A stretch of 64,000 nt of DNA from Niastella yeongjuensis (GCF_900110245.1 NZ_FOCZ01000006.1:249004-313003), one strand, 5' to 3'; shown: positions 27,274 to 36,768, counted from the first letter of the stretch. The notes: a model not told the origin generated them from the letters alone. Program-made: numbers and translations.

Positions 27274-28452
27274 TTATTTTTTAGTCACCTGATTCTTATC
27301 AGGATATTCTCGATAATTCAATCTTATAAAATGCAGCGCATATTCATCTTTAGGATCTACTCTGGTATATAAACTCCCATCTTTTGTAAAAAAAACGGAA
27401 CTAAAGGAAAAATCACCTTTCAACTCCGATTCACCAATAATTTTAAAGTTCTCGTCAAAAACTATTACACTTTGTCTTTTAATTCCTGCTTTGGCCATAT
27501 ATTCGTCCCTATTGATTTTTTGCCTGGCCAATCGTAAGTACCTTTTATGCAAAGGGTCGAAATAAATAGGTCCATACGAGTCTCTCATTCGAAACTCCTG
27601 ATAAGCCTTGTCATTTTTTATAGCCTGTTCGGGAACAGCCTGAATGTCTTCGTGTTGAAAACGACTTTTCCCCTGGTAAGCAAAATGAATATCTCTCAGG
27701 TTGGTCTCGTATATATTAGTATCGGCAGGAAAGCTAAAAACAAAATTCCCCTTATTGTTAAAACAATAACTATAATTCAAAAAGTTATATCCATATAGCT
27801 TATGGAAATAGGTTTCGGATAATGAATAGTATTGGCGGTTGCCTGAATTCAGCAAGTCAAACGCATATAACAACTTCCAATTTTTCAAAGCAGGAAAAGA
27901 CGTTTCTGTCACCCAGGGTCTAACCCCCATATACAAAGTAGTTCCCATTAATACGGCAGGCTGGGTATTTTCAAAACAAGCATATTGATCATTTCTTTTT
28001 TCAAACGCTATATCCTTTTTTAGCGTTCCGATACTATCATATAGGTAGAGCGACTTTTGATTTGTAATAAATATGCTATCAAAGTTTACAATATAGACCG
28101 ATGCCTTATATATATTCTTTTCTTTAAACCACTTCTTAAGCTTAATTTTCTTTACCCTTACCTGGGTCGAAAAATTGTAAATATTAATAGATGAAGAACG
28201 ACCGTCAAAAAATGACATATATTCAACTCCATGATCCTGAAAATAGTTAAACGATTTTATTTCGTTATATGAATTATCACTCAGCGTGAAACGCAAGCTA
28301 TCACCTGGAATAAACTGAATATCTCTATAAGAAGGATCAATTTTTTTATAGGTACTTTTAACTGTCTCACGGGAAGCATCCTGACATTGGGCAAAAAACA
28401 GACATAAACCACATGTCAATATCTTCCAAAGTTGAACATATTTCATTTCCAT
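27274..28452 (-). CDS. DUF4221-type lipoprotein
   Basis: 392 residues (ATG at 28452, or 28446 for MKYVQLWK). Lipoprotein signal ends LCLFFAQC. The body has repeated beta-blade-like lines (YMSFFDGRSSSINIYNFST, SIFITNQKSLYLYDSIGTLK, QSVIVFDENFKIIGESELKG) that suggest a six-bladed beta-propeller as in DUF4221 and related Bacteroidota lipoproteins often found beside TlpA-like proteins and small exported peptides. First gene of a four-gene operon. Site 3 of the ACTGCA element lies 28 bp upstream. Confidence 0.72.
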   Translation of the reverse strand: MEMKYVQLWKILTCGLCLFFAQCQDASRETVKSTYKKIDPSYRDIQFIPGDSLRFTLSDNSYNEIKSFNYFQDHGVEYMSFFDGRSSSINIYNFSTQVRVKKIKLKKWFKEKNIYKASVYIVNFDSIFITNQKSLYLYDSIGTLKKDIAFEKRNDQYACFENTQPAVLMGTTLYMGVRPWVTETSFPALKNWKLLYAFDLLNSGNRQYYSLSETYFHKLYGYNFLNYSYCFNNKGNFVFSFPADTNIYETNLRDIHFAYQGKSRFQHEDIQAVPEQAIKNDKAYQEFRMRDSYGPIYFDPLHKRYLRLARQKINRDEYMAKAGIKRQSVIVFDENFKIIGESELKGDFSFSSVFFTKDGSLYTRVDPKDEYALHFIRLNYREYPDKNQVTKK

Positions 28453-28480
28453 TTTATTTTATACCAAATTAATAATCCCT

Positions 28481-28499
28481 GCTGCAGTGTAATTGCAGT
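28481..28499 (-). promoter_or_regulatory. Site 3 of the ACTGCA element
   Basis: Reads ACTGCAATTACACTGCAGC on -. Nine bases downstream is TAATTTGG (28464-28471), a good -7 box. This places the predicted start of transcription within about 8-14 bases of the DUF4221 start codon. Confidence 0.72.
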
Positions 28500-28544
28500 T
28501 GAAATGACTTTTGACAAAAAAACGGTGCTTCATTTAGGAGTAAA

Positions 28545-28583
28545 AAGTAACTTTCTAATACCATAGGTATAAGAAAGTTACTT
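28545..28583 (-). terminator. Terminator of the small secreted protein gene
   Basis: An 18-bp stem (28545-28562 with 28566-28583, one mismatch) with a 3-nt loop, followed by TTTTT on -. It lies 37 bp past the stop at 28620. Confidence 0.85.
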
Positions 28584-28619
28584 ACAAGATTAATAATCCG
28601 GGAAACCAGCTACCGATAA

Positions 28620-28958
28620 TTAAACAGCAGCACTTGTAGTATCAACGCTATTATTAGGATTAGACTGAGAAGTATTGCCAACTGTGTGGTTTGCACCTAC
28701 AGAAGTACCATTATCATTGGTGAATGTAGCACCAACAGAAAGATGGCAAGAATATACTTCATCATCTACATCAGGTATGCATGAATTTACACCACCGCTA
28801 CCTAATTCACCACTATTAGACTTTAAAGTGGCATTATTTGCAGAATTATCATCTGCAGCATCTTTTGACTTAGCGGGCAATACAGCTGCGGTCACTGCAG
28901 AGGCTGCCATTAATACTAAACCCAGAACAGACAGTTTCTTAAATGATACTTTTGTCAT
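28620..28958 (-). CDS. Small secreted protein with one cysteine pair
   Basis: 112 residues. Signal peptide MTKVSFKKLSVLGLVLMAAS then AVTAA; an acidic/Asn linker (KSKDAADDNSANNATLKSN); GELGSGGVNSCIPDVDDEVYSC with the only two cysteines; then a Cys-free Ser/Thr/Asn-rich tail of about 40 residues ending SVDTTSAAV. It has its own ACTGCA site 78 bp upstream and its own strong terminator, so it is a single-gene unit, probably highly expressed. By position it resembles the small exported peptides (NVEALA type) that accompany beta-propeller lipoproteins and TlpA-like proteins in Bacteroidota, but it lacks the NVEALA motif. The likely client of the redox proteins around it. Confidence 0.78.
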   Translation of the reverse strand: MTKVSFKKLSVLGLVLMAASAVTAAVLPAKSKDAADDNSANNATLKSNSGELGSGGVNSCIPDVDDEVYSCHLSVGATFTNDNGTSVGANHTVGNTSQSNPNNSVDTTSAAV

Positions 28959-29035
28959 AAAATAATAGTTTTAAGCTTTAATAATTAATGATATTCGAAT
29001 GGCCATTGAATTACCTTACGAAATTATTAATCGAT

Positions 29036-29054
29036 ACTGCAGTCTCCTTGCAGT
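29036..29054 (-). promoter_or_regulatory. Site 4 of the ACTGCA element
   Basis: Reads ACTGCAAGGAGACTGCAGT on -. Nine bases downstream is TAATTTCG (29019-29026), matching site 3 in sequence and spacing. It drives or controls the small secreted protein gene at 28958. Confidence 0.74.
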
Positions 29055-29063
29055 TAAAAATAA

Positions 29064-29096
29064 AAAAGGACCGTATCAGTTCGATACAGTCCTTTT
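29064..29096 (-). terminator. Terminator of the SusC-SusD-fusion operon
   Basis: AAAAGGAC pairs with GTCCTTTT and GTATC with GATAC around a 5-nt loop. The C·A mismatch on + is G·U in - strand RNA. TTTTTT follows on -. Confidence 0.87.
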
Positions 29097-29117
29097 CTAT
29101 ATTAAATATTGAAAACA

Positions 29118-31706
29118 CTAATCAGTCGAAAGGGCATCAGGCGTTTTTTCATAATCTTTGAACAACAAAATTCGCTCACCTTTACTATTGACCCTGTAGA
29201 ACCGCATACCTTCTACCAGGAGGGCTTCACTTTTACCTTCGCTATGCTTTGTATCTGTATTAATTACCTTCTCATTGTAATGTACGCTAATCGTGTCTGC
29301 AACTATTGTATGTCCGGTAATTATATGTTTTACATTAAATTTTTCCAGCGTACTATCGATAACAAATCCCACCTCGTTTTTATTTTCATAATAAGTACGA
29401 TACCAAAAGGGGCTCGTTGAATAATGCATAATAGTATTTACTTTTTCGTTGGCATTCAGCAGGTTGAACTCCGAATAATAAGGTCTTGCCAGCGTATTGA
29501 TCTCAGTTACGTTATTTATAACCTGGTTTACTTTTCTGGAGATGCCACCATGAACGAATAACAGATCACCTATTTTTTCTATTACGTTCTTGGTTCTTAA
29601 CCATCTGCCTAATTCACTTTGTGTATTGTATAGGTCTTTCAGGTTCATTCCTATTAACGTAGCATTGGTTTTGTATTTATCGACAACGTAAGCATATTCT
29701 CCCTGCATATTCATAATCTCATGATTGCCGAGAATAAAATGAACATAACCACCGGCAGCTTTTGCCTTTTGTTCCAATGAATAGATCAACCATAAGCACT
29801 CAGTCACCTGATTACCTCTGTCAAACATATCGCCACCAAATACCAAATGACCTTCACCGAAAACCCAGTTATAATCTTTATCTATTATTTTATTAGACAT
29901 TAATAACTTTCTGAGTGCATCAAAATTACCCTCAATATCAGAAAGTACCAGTAACTTATCTGGCCTTTTAAATTCAGCCGGCTCAACCTGTAAGGCTGCT
30001 TTTAATGGTACATTGAAGGTTTTGTCCTCATCTGTATAAACCCGTAAAACAGAGGCGGTATCATTATGTAATTGCTTCCTGAGAAAACGACTTCCGTAAA
30101 CGGCATAACTATATATGCCACCGTTTTGATGAAAAACATACGGACCGTCTTTCATTTCGGCTAGTTGCATTTGGAGAAATGAGATCATTTTCCGGCCATT
30201 ATCAAGCCTTGGATCGATCTTCTTTTTGTCATATTTAATAAAAAGTCCGTCATGATCAACTACCTCCAATGAGGGATAGGCATCAATATAAAACTTTTTA
30301 ACTATATCATGATCCTGACCTTTTTCTCCTGTATTTAATTGCACCCCGGCACCCGTGGTATATTTTTTCTGCGCTATGCTTTTTATCCACTGAGCTCTGT
30401 TTTTGTCGGTTGAGACACTTACAAATACAATATTTGTATCGCCTTTGAAAAACTCTTCAACATTTTTTAATACAGAGGCCATTCTTACACAACCGGTGCA
30501 TCCTGTAAACCAAAAGTCGAATACAGCAATTTTTCCTTTTAGCTGTTTACTGGAAAAATCATTACCATAAATGTCAGTAAGTACAAATTCCTGCGTGTAT
30601 CTGGTATTCCATTTTACCCTTTGGGCAATTTCATAATCCTTTACGATTTTCTTTGCCTCAGCATAACCTGGCTGAGAATAGTAATCAGCTAACGCCGCTT
30701 CCACTTTAGGTGTAAACCCAGCCTCATGTAAAATGCCTTTTGCAAAATAAAATGTATAGGCCATTAAAGCCTCTTTAATTATTCCTTTATATTTTAATTT
30801 GACCTTATTGTATATAGATATAAAAGGGTCTGCCGGATCTTTACCAAGTATGGCAGAATCCTCACTCGTATTGAAAAACTTACCCTTTTCTCTATAATCC
30901 TCATCATGAAGCATATCCCAAACATAATCAGGATCAAAAAGAAAAGAACGTTCATACCTCAACCATTTTGAACTGGTATTGTCCATGGTTGAATCATATA
31001 TCCTGCAAAGATCTTCATTCGATAATCCATATTGATTTTTAGGCCCTACAATTGATGACCGTCGAATAGAATGAAATTTATGCAGCCTGATCTTTTCAAT
31101 TTCGGTAAGTATGCTACCCTTTATTCTTTCATAAATCACCTTTGATAATTCATTTTTCTTACTTTCAATCAGATCCAGTGTCAATACAGTCTTTTTATTC
31201 AAAAATTCATTCCAGGACAGGTAATCATCCAAAGAAGATGCAGGCGATCTTTTAGGATCCGAAAGCGACTGGTACTCTTCAGATTTTTCCAATCTCCGAT
31301 CTAATGATTCCAATTCTTTTAATAATAGGAATTTTTCTGCACCCCTACCCGAGATTGTGACCTCGTTAGCAACACGCTTTATACGAATGCTATCCCCTGG
31401 TTCGATATAATAGCCCCTGCTTGTTGACAACATATTCAACCCTATAACCTGGGGGGCCGGATAAAACAGCTCCCATTTCGCTATTCCATTATTTAACTGT
31501 TGTTTTAAAGCTTTGAACTGCACTCTGGGATATATAAAACGATCGAACATAAAAGGTCTGACCTGCATTTCTATACTTGAAGACATATCACCAGTGTCCT
31601 CAATTTCAACAATCACTCTTTCCTTGTTTTTGGAGACATCCTGCGAATAGATGCTTGCAGTATTAAGTAGCAAAACCAATAAGCATTTTAATTGCTTGGT
31701 ATTCAT
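29118..31706 (-). CDS. Fusion: N-terminal domain + thioredoxin + PPP-type metallophosphoesterase, exported
   Basis: 862 residues. Signal peptide 1-21 (LLLNTASIYS); N-terminal DUF4369-like and helical region about 25-365; TlpA-type thioredoxin about 372-520 with CTGC at 403-406 (FWFTGCTGCVRM) and AYPSL with the cis-Pro near 478; phosphoesterase about 583-850 with LSDIEGNF, LVFGGDMFDRG, FILGNHEIMN, LFVHGGIS and ITGHT. All metal-binding motifs look intact. Predicted periplasmic. It is third in a SusC-SusD-fusion operon, 40 bp after SusD. The same three domains recur as three separate genes in the next operon downstream. I know of no characterised protein with this exact domain order. Confidence 0.88.
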   Translation of the reverse strand: MNTKQLKCLLVLLLNTASIYSQDVSKNKERVIVEIEDTGDMSSSIEMQVRPFMFDRFIYPRVQFKALKQQLNNGIAKWELFYPAPQVIGLNMLSTSRGYYIEPGDSIRIKRVANEVTISGRGAEKFLLLKELESLDRRLEKSEEYQSLSDPKRSPASSLDDYLSWNEFLNKKTVLTLDLIESKKNELSKVIYERIKGSILTEIEKIRLHKFHSIRRSSIVGPKNQYGLSNEDLCRIYDSTMDNTSSKWLRYERSFLFDPDYVWDMLHDEDYREKGKFFNTSEDSAILGKDPADPFISIYNKVKLKYKGIIKEALMAYTFYFAKGILHEAGFTPKVEAALADYYSQPGYAEAKKIVKDYEIAQRVKWNTRYTQEFVLTDIYGNDFSSKQLKGKIAVFDFWFTGCTGCVRMASVLKNVEEFFKGDTNIVFVSVSTDKNRAQWIKSIAQKKYTTGAGVQLNTGEKGQDHDIVKKFYIDAYPSLEVVDHDGLFIKYDKKKIDPRLDNGRKMISFLQMQLAEMKDGPYVFHQNGGIYSYAVYGSRFLRKQLHNDTASVLRVYTDEDKTFNVPLKAALQVEPAEFKRPDKLLVLSDIEGNFDALRKLLMSNKIIDKDYNWVFGEGHLVFGGDMFDRGNQVTECLWLIYSLEQKAKAAGGYVHFILGNHEIMNMQGEYAYVVDKYKTNATLIGMNLKDLYNTQSELGRWLRTKNVIEKIGDLLFVHGGISRKVNQVINNVTEINTLARPYYSEFNLLNANEKVNTIMHYSTSPFWYRTYYENKNEVGFVIDSTLEKFNVKHIITGHTIVADTISVHYNEKVINTDTKHSEGKSEALLVEGMRFYRVNSKGERILLFKDYEKTPDALSTD

Positions 31707-31746
31707 TAAAAATAATTTGAGTTAGCAATTGGGGAAACCAAAATGA

Positions 31747-33165
31747 TCAATAGCCATCGTTTTGTGACAAACGCATAAGGTTTACATCCTGTCCGGGAAT
31801 AGGAGATATTGCCTTATTATCAGGAAATAATAACGTGGACTGATACCCCTGGAAGACATCTTGCCTTTGGACACCTAACTTCCATCGTTGCAGGTCAAAC
31901 ATACGTGTCCCTTCGAAACACAACTCTTTTCTTCGCTCTTTATATATTGAATCTAATAAAGCAGGACCTGTGGCCGTCACATCAGAAATTGTAGTATTGG
32001 CTCTTCTTCGGATTGCATTCAGAAACATCCTGGCATCATTTTCATTTCCTGTTCTCATAGAAGCTTCGGCAGCTATTAAAAACATTTCAGAAGATCTGAG
32101 CACCGGAGAATAATAATCCCCCTCTGCAACAGGAAACAACGCACCAGCCACGCTGGATGGAAATTTAACAACCTTTATCCGGGAACCAGTTGTGTCCTTA
32201 ACCCAGTTTTTCCGAACATCATTTGAATTTTCTCTTAATATACTGGCTATATCGTTAGTAGCTACATGATAAAATGCTGACTTTAATGAATAGCCAAGGA
32301 AGCCTCCCACTGCAACCGGGGTAGCCTGAAACAATACTTCGGTTTGTTCCGGGCTTTTATTTTTGAATAAGTCGTTGGGGTAACCCGCGCTTATTGTCAT
32401 TAATGGAACCTGATTCGCTACTTCAATGGAAAGTTTCTTTGCGTTTTCGAAGTCTCCCTGGAATAAATAAACCCTCGACAAAAGCCCTTTGACGGCCGGG
32501 CCACTAAAATAACGGCAATCTGTTGTGGTTGATGGCAAATTCGCCATCGCGTTGTTCAGGTCATCTATCATGTATTGATAAACTTCTGCTACCGTTTGCC
32601 GGGTATAGGGTTTTGTAATATCAGAGGTAGTAATATAAGGGACCCCAGGATGGGAGGCATCAGCCGTATAAGCATAACTTTGAGCAAAAAAATTAACCAG
32701 TCTGAAATGAACTAACGCCCTGATCGCATAAGCCTGCCCCTTGATTCCTGCTGCTTTATCCGGGTTTTCCTTTGCATACTTATCTACATCTTCGATCACA
32801 AAATTGCATGCACGCACAATTTGATATAAGTCTTTCCATGTTGAATTCATAGAAGTAGATGTATTAATATTTACCTCATCGAATTTTTGAGACCAGTTAT
32901 ATTGTAACAACAAAGGACTCGTGGCAGAGGAAGGCTTTAAGTTATCCGATACCAGCTCAGGGTAAGCCGCTGTATAATAAAACTCATGGCCTGTAGAGAT
33001 CATCACATATATGCCATTCAAATAATCCTGCATGGAATTCAAATCTTTAACATAACTCTGCTTGTTAAGATTACTGTTATCTACAACATCCAAAAAACTT
33101 TTTTTGCAAGACAATGATAAAATTAATAAAAACAGTATACTGATTCGATATGCGCAAAATTTCAT
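31747..33165 (-). CDS. SusD/RagB-family outer-membrane lipoprotein
   Basis: 472 residues, surface lid that feeds its SusC partner. Lipoprotein signal ending LILSLSC; KSFLDVVDNSNLNK opening; TPR-like helices (AIRALVHFRLVNFFAQSYAY, PAVKGLLSRVYLFQGDFENA); C-terminal EMFLIAAEASMRTGNENDA and ELCFEGTRMFDLQRW, all family hallmarks. It lies 49 bp after SusC. The substrate need not be a glycan; with a thioredoxin-phosphatase gene as neighbour, a peptide or phosphorylated compound is plausible. Confidence 0.93.
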   Translation of the reverse strand: MKFCAYRISILFLLILSLSCKKSFLDVVDNSNLNKQSYVKDLNSMQDYLNGIYVMISTGHEFYYTAAYPELVSDNLKPSSATSPLLLQYNWSQKFDEVNINTSTSMNSTWKDLYQIVRACNFVIEDVDKYAKENPDKAAGIKGQAYAIRALVHFRLVNFFAQSYAYTADASHPGVPYITTSDITKPYTRQTVAEVYQYMIDDLNNAMANLPSTTTDCRYFSGPAVKGLLSRVYLFQGDFENAKKLSIEVANQVPLMTISAGYPNDLFKNKSPEQTEVLFQATPVAVGGFLGYSLKSAFYHVATNDIASILRENSNDVRKNWVKDTTGSRIKVVKFPSSVAGALFPVAEGDYYSPVLRSSEMFLIAAEASMRTGNENDARMFLNAIRRRANTTISDVTATGPALLDSIYKERRKELCFEGTRMFDLQRWKLGVQRQDVFQGYQSTLLFPDNKAISPIPGQDVNLMRLSQNDGY

Positions 33166-33214
33166 AATTGTTGTTTTTAATCTTAAACTAAAATGCTGCT
33201 AATTTTCACTTAGT

Positions 33215-36200
33215 TTAAAAGCTAACATTTAACCCAACAGTATAAGATCGTTGTTGTGGGTAAATGATACTACCGAAACCAGATGAACCGATATTCTCAG
33301 GGTCCTGTCCGGAATATTTTGTCCAGGTTGCCAAATTATGTCCCTGAATAAAAATTCTTGCAGAACTCAAATGCAATCTTTCAATTAATCCTCTTTGAAA
33401 GCTATATGCTAACGCCACATTAGCTAACCGGATAAAATCACCATCATACAAATACCGGGTTGAAGCATTTGTCCCTTCATCAAGGACAGTACCGGTACTG
33501 GTTATAGCCTGACCATTTAAGAGCCTGCGAGGATTAGCAGCAATGTCACCAGGTTTTTGCCAACGATCCAATGCACTTTTAGTCTGGTTCAGGTATGGAT
33601 CATTATTATTGGCACTACCATCATTTTGCAAATTCGAATTGTAGTATATTTTTGAACCATATTGGTAATAAATTGCAGCCGAAAGCTCAATCCCTTTATA
33701 TCCAAATGAATTCGTCACTGCACCAAACCCATCAGGCTGGGCTTTGCCCACTATTTCAGGTTTTGCAGCCATATAATTTTCGCTGAACTTACCAGTTGAA
33801 TCCACCCACATCGGTCTTCCATTATCAGGATTTACACCAGCCCAGCGGCGCAAATAGAATGAATTATATTCAGAGCCAACCTCATTAACCAGGTTTGTTC
33901 CCGTTATGGTAGTTCTGGGATAGAAAGATTTTGTAAGTCTGTTTTGGTTCTTACTCCAGTTGAGGTTTATATTCCAACGAAAATCACCCTTTGCAATAAT
34001 TTTTGAAGCCATTGATAATTCTATACCCTTATTTTTTATATCTCCAACATTGCCGGTAAAAAACTGGGTACCTGTTGCCAAAGGAGCATTAATATCATAT
34101 GCAATTAAATTTTTAGTCTTCCTGGTATAGATGTCTGCAGTAATATTAATACGGTCTTTTAAGATCCTGAGCTCAAGACCTGCGTCCCAAACAAACGTCT
34201 GCTCCCATTTTATACTTGGGTTGCCGGGATTACCAGCTGCAGGATATACGGCCACCCCGTTTAAGTAATTTCGTAATTGAAGTGCATCAAAACGTAACAT
34301 ATCGGTAACCGCAGCTGAATTACCCGCAGGTCCCATGCTCCCCCTTACTTTTAGCAGATTCAACCACTTGTTCGTCCTTCTTAACAAGGGTTCATCGCTA
34401 ATTATCCACCCACCACCGATTGACCAGTAGCTACCAAAGCGGTTGTTCTTTCCAAAATTGGAAGCGCCATCTGACCGAAGGCTTCCTGAAATATAGTACC
34501 GCTCAAACAATCCATAGTTTAACTGACTGAAATACGATAGCAACGTTTGTTTTGACGTGTTCCCTCCCGCAGCTGAGACCGTGCCTGTTAACAGCTGATC
34601 TGAATTTGGATTGGAGCTTAAATTTGTTCTTGTTATAGTAAGGTATTTACTGCTTGCAATTTGAGCTTCCTGTCCCACTAAAATATTCAGATCATGTATC
34701 CTGTTCCATGATTTATTGAATCGTAAGATATTTGTAGAAATAACATTGGCCGACCTGAATGGCTGTTCAGTAAGACTACCCATAGTAGTACCAATGCTTA
34801 CCAGAGGATGCGCTTTTTGTTTTACTTCATTAAGCATAAAATCAACTCCCAAAGTGGAGCTAAATGCAAAATTCTTAAACCTTGCTTCTCCGTATAACTT
34901 GTTAATTCCTCTAAATGCTGTACTGTTATTAATATTTAAATCAGTCTGAGCAATAGGGGTAGGCGAAGCACTACCGCCGGTGCCTCCAAGTCCCCAATTG
35001 AATTTATAAAACAGATTACCAGACATATCCCGTATTGGATTCAGGGGCGATATGGCAATAACTTTTAAAAAATTATTAGTCCCTTCGCTGGCATATTGTT
35101 GTATGTTATAAGATAAACCTGTATTAATTCCCAGTTTCAGCCAGCTTGTTGGCCTATGCTCATAGTTAAAGCGAACGGATTTTCGATCATATCCGGTTTT
35201 AGGAGTTACTCCATCCTGCTTTGTATATTCCAGATTAATATAAAAGTTAGATCTTTCATTTCCGCCTGACATGGATATTTCATTCGAAACCGTAACAGCT
35301 GCCTTTTTAAAATATTCATCGACCCAGTTGGATGGCTCATAGAAACTGGTATCTCCGGGAGAATTTACTATTATGGGGAATTTTTTTCGAAGATCTGTTA
35401 AGATGGCAGCATCCTTTGAATATAAAGTGGGATTATTATTCCGGTACGCCTCAAACAACAACGCTAAGTACTCCTCCTGGCTTAACATTTTTATTTTCCC
35501 CTCAATAGCAGAAGAGACATCTGTTTGATGACGAAAATTAAATACTGTCTTTCCGGTTTTGCCTTTTTTGGTCGTTACCAATAATACCCCATTACTTGCT
35601 TTGGAACCGTACAGCGCTACCGCTGATGCATCTTTTAAAACCGAAATCGATTCAATGTCTGACGGATTCAACTGGGCCAATGGATTGGTTATTCTCAAAA
35701 CAGAAGCGGAGGTGTTAGCCGGGGGATCCTGGGTAACCGGAATTCCATCTATAATAATCAGGGGATTTCTAAATGATTCTCCATTGGTGGGCTGCGCCCC
35801 TGTTGCTATGCCTCTCAATACAAAATTGGAAGGCGGCGCACCAGGTTGACCAGTCCCGCCAGTTACCAATAATCCAGGCACCAGCCCTTGTAAACTTTTA
35901 TCAAAACTTCTATTCGGCAGATTCTGTATTTGCTCCCCTTTCACCACAGTTACGGCTGCTGTATTTCTTTTAACTGTTGTGGTATTATACGCCACTACAA
36001 CCGCTTCATCGAGATTATCACTCTGCTGCGCCAAATCAATAGTAATAAACCCCTGCCCATTCAACCGCACCTCCCTCGCCTGATGACTCACACTACTTAC
36101 CACCAAAACAGCATCCTCATCCACCTCTGAAAGCGTAAAGATGCCATCCTTGTCGGTACTGGCGCCGTTGTCGGTGCCTTTGATCATAATACTGGCGCCG

Positions 36201-36667
36201 GCAACAGGAATGTTGTTACTGGTTACTTTACCACGTACAGCAATGAGCTTGCCTTTGTTGGGGAGAGTGAAGGATACAGCAGTCGGGACAGGTGCAACTG
36301 GCTGCTGTTCGGGCCTTCTTTTTACAATGATCGTTTTATCTACTATGGCATAGCTTAATGGTTGATTGCGGAAGCAGGCGTCAAGCGCCTCCTGCAGACT
36401 TACATTCTGCAGATTAAGGGATACCTTAACAGCTCCCTGTAGCAATGTTTCGTTGTAAAAGAAGCGGTAACCGCTTTGTTTTTCGATACTTTGAAAGACT
36501 TTCTGAATGGGGGCGTTTTCATGCCGGATCGTAATACCACCCCAGTCGTCTTCAGCCTGCATGGTGGCCGGATTAAAAATCGTTAAAAAAACAAGAAATC
36601 CTGCAAATACCAATACAGGTTTGGTCAAAAGTTGACCGCTACGGATGCACCAGGTCCGTAATTTCAT
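33215..36667 (-). CDS. SusC/RagA-family TonB-dependent receptor with STN domain
   Basis: 1150 residues. N-terminal signal anchor (VLVFAGFLVFLTIFNPATMQA); STN about 42-112 (ITIRHENAPIQKVFQSIEKQ); carboxypeptidase-regulatory-like about 143-215 (GKVTSNNIPVAGASIMIKG); plug with VPGLLVTGGTGQPGAPP and SISVLKDASAVALYGSKASN; barrel ending RSYTVGLNVSF. The STN domain and the upstream FecR and sigma genes form a trans-envelope signalling set. Confidence 0.94.
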   Translation of the reverse strand: MKLRTWCIRSGQLLTKPVLVFAGFLVFLTIFNPATMQAEDDWGGITIRHENAPIQKVFQSIEKQSGYRFFYNETLLQGAVKVSLNLQNVSLQEALDACFRNQPLSYAIVDKTIIVKRRPEQQPVAPVPTAVSFTLPNKGKLIAVRGKVTSNNIPVAGASIMIKGTDNGASTDKDGIFTLSEVDEDAVLVVSSVSHQAREVRLNGQGFITIDLAQQSDNLDEAVVVAYNTTTVKRNTAAVTVVKGEQIQNLPNRSFDKSLQGLVPGLLVTGGTGQPGAPPSNFVLRGIATGAQPTNGESFRNPLIIIDGIPVTQDPPANTSASVLRITNPLAQLNPSDIESISVLKDASAVALYGSKASNGVLLVTTKKGKTGKTVFNFRHQTDVSSAIEGKIKMLSQEEYLALLFEAYRNNNPTLYSKDAAILTDLRKKFPIIVNSPGDTSFYEPSNWVDEYFKKAAVTVSNEISMSGGNERSNFYINLEYTKQDGVTPKTGYDRKSVRFNYEHRPTSWLKLGINTGLSYNIQQYASEGTNNFLKVIAISPLNPIRDMSGNLFYKFNWGLGGTGGSASPTPIAQTDLNINNSTAFRGINKLYGEARFKNFAFSSTLGVDFMLNEVKQKAHPLVSIGTTMGSLTEQPFRSANVISTNILRFNKSWNRIHDLNILVGQEAQIASSKYLTITRTNLSSNPNSDQLLTGTVSAAGGNTSKQTLLSYFSQLNYGLFERYYISGSLRSDGASNFGKNNRFGSYWSIGGGWIISDEPLLRRTNKWLNLLKVRGSMGPAGNSAAVTDMLRFDALQLRNYLNGVAVYPAAGNPGNPSIKWEQTFVWDAGLELRILKDRINITADIYTRKTKNLIAYDINAPLATGTQFFTGNVGDIKNKGIELSMASKIIAKGDFRWNINLNWSKNQNRLTKSFYPRTTITGTNLVNEVGSEYNSFYLRRWAGVNPDNGRPMWVDSTGKFSENYMAAKPEIVGKAQPDGFGAVTNSFGYKGIELSAAIYYQYGSKIYYNSNLQNDGSANNNDPYLNQTKSALDRWQKPGDIAANPRRLLNGQAITSTGTVLDEGTNASTRYLYDGDFIRLANVALAYSFQRGLIERLHLSSARIFIQGHNLATWTKYSGQDPENIGSSGFGSIIYPQQRSYTVGLNVSF

Positions 36668-36741
36668 ACATTTGCGTTTTAGGTTTGATAAATAGAAATG
36701 TTCTCAACAGTTTTTATTTAAAAATGACCCAACCAAACATG

Positions 36742-36768
36742 GCCGCCCCATCTCGAACATGGGACGGC
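36742..36768 (-). promoter_or_regulatory. Stem-loop between fecR and susC
   Basis: GCCG-C-CCCAT (36742-36751) pairs with ATGGG-A-CGGC (36759-36768). The C·A mismatch is G·U in - strand RNA, pointing to a role in the fecR-susC transcript. On - no T-run follows; six T follow on +. Likely a partial terminator or stabiliser setting fecR:susC expression. Confidence 0.6.
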
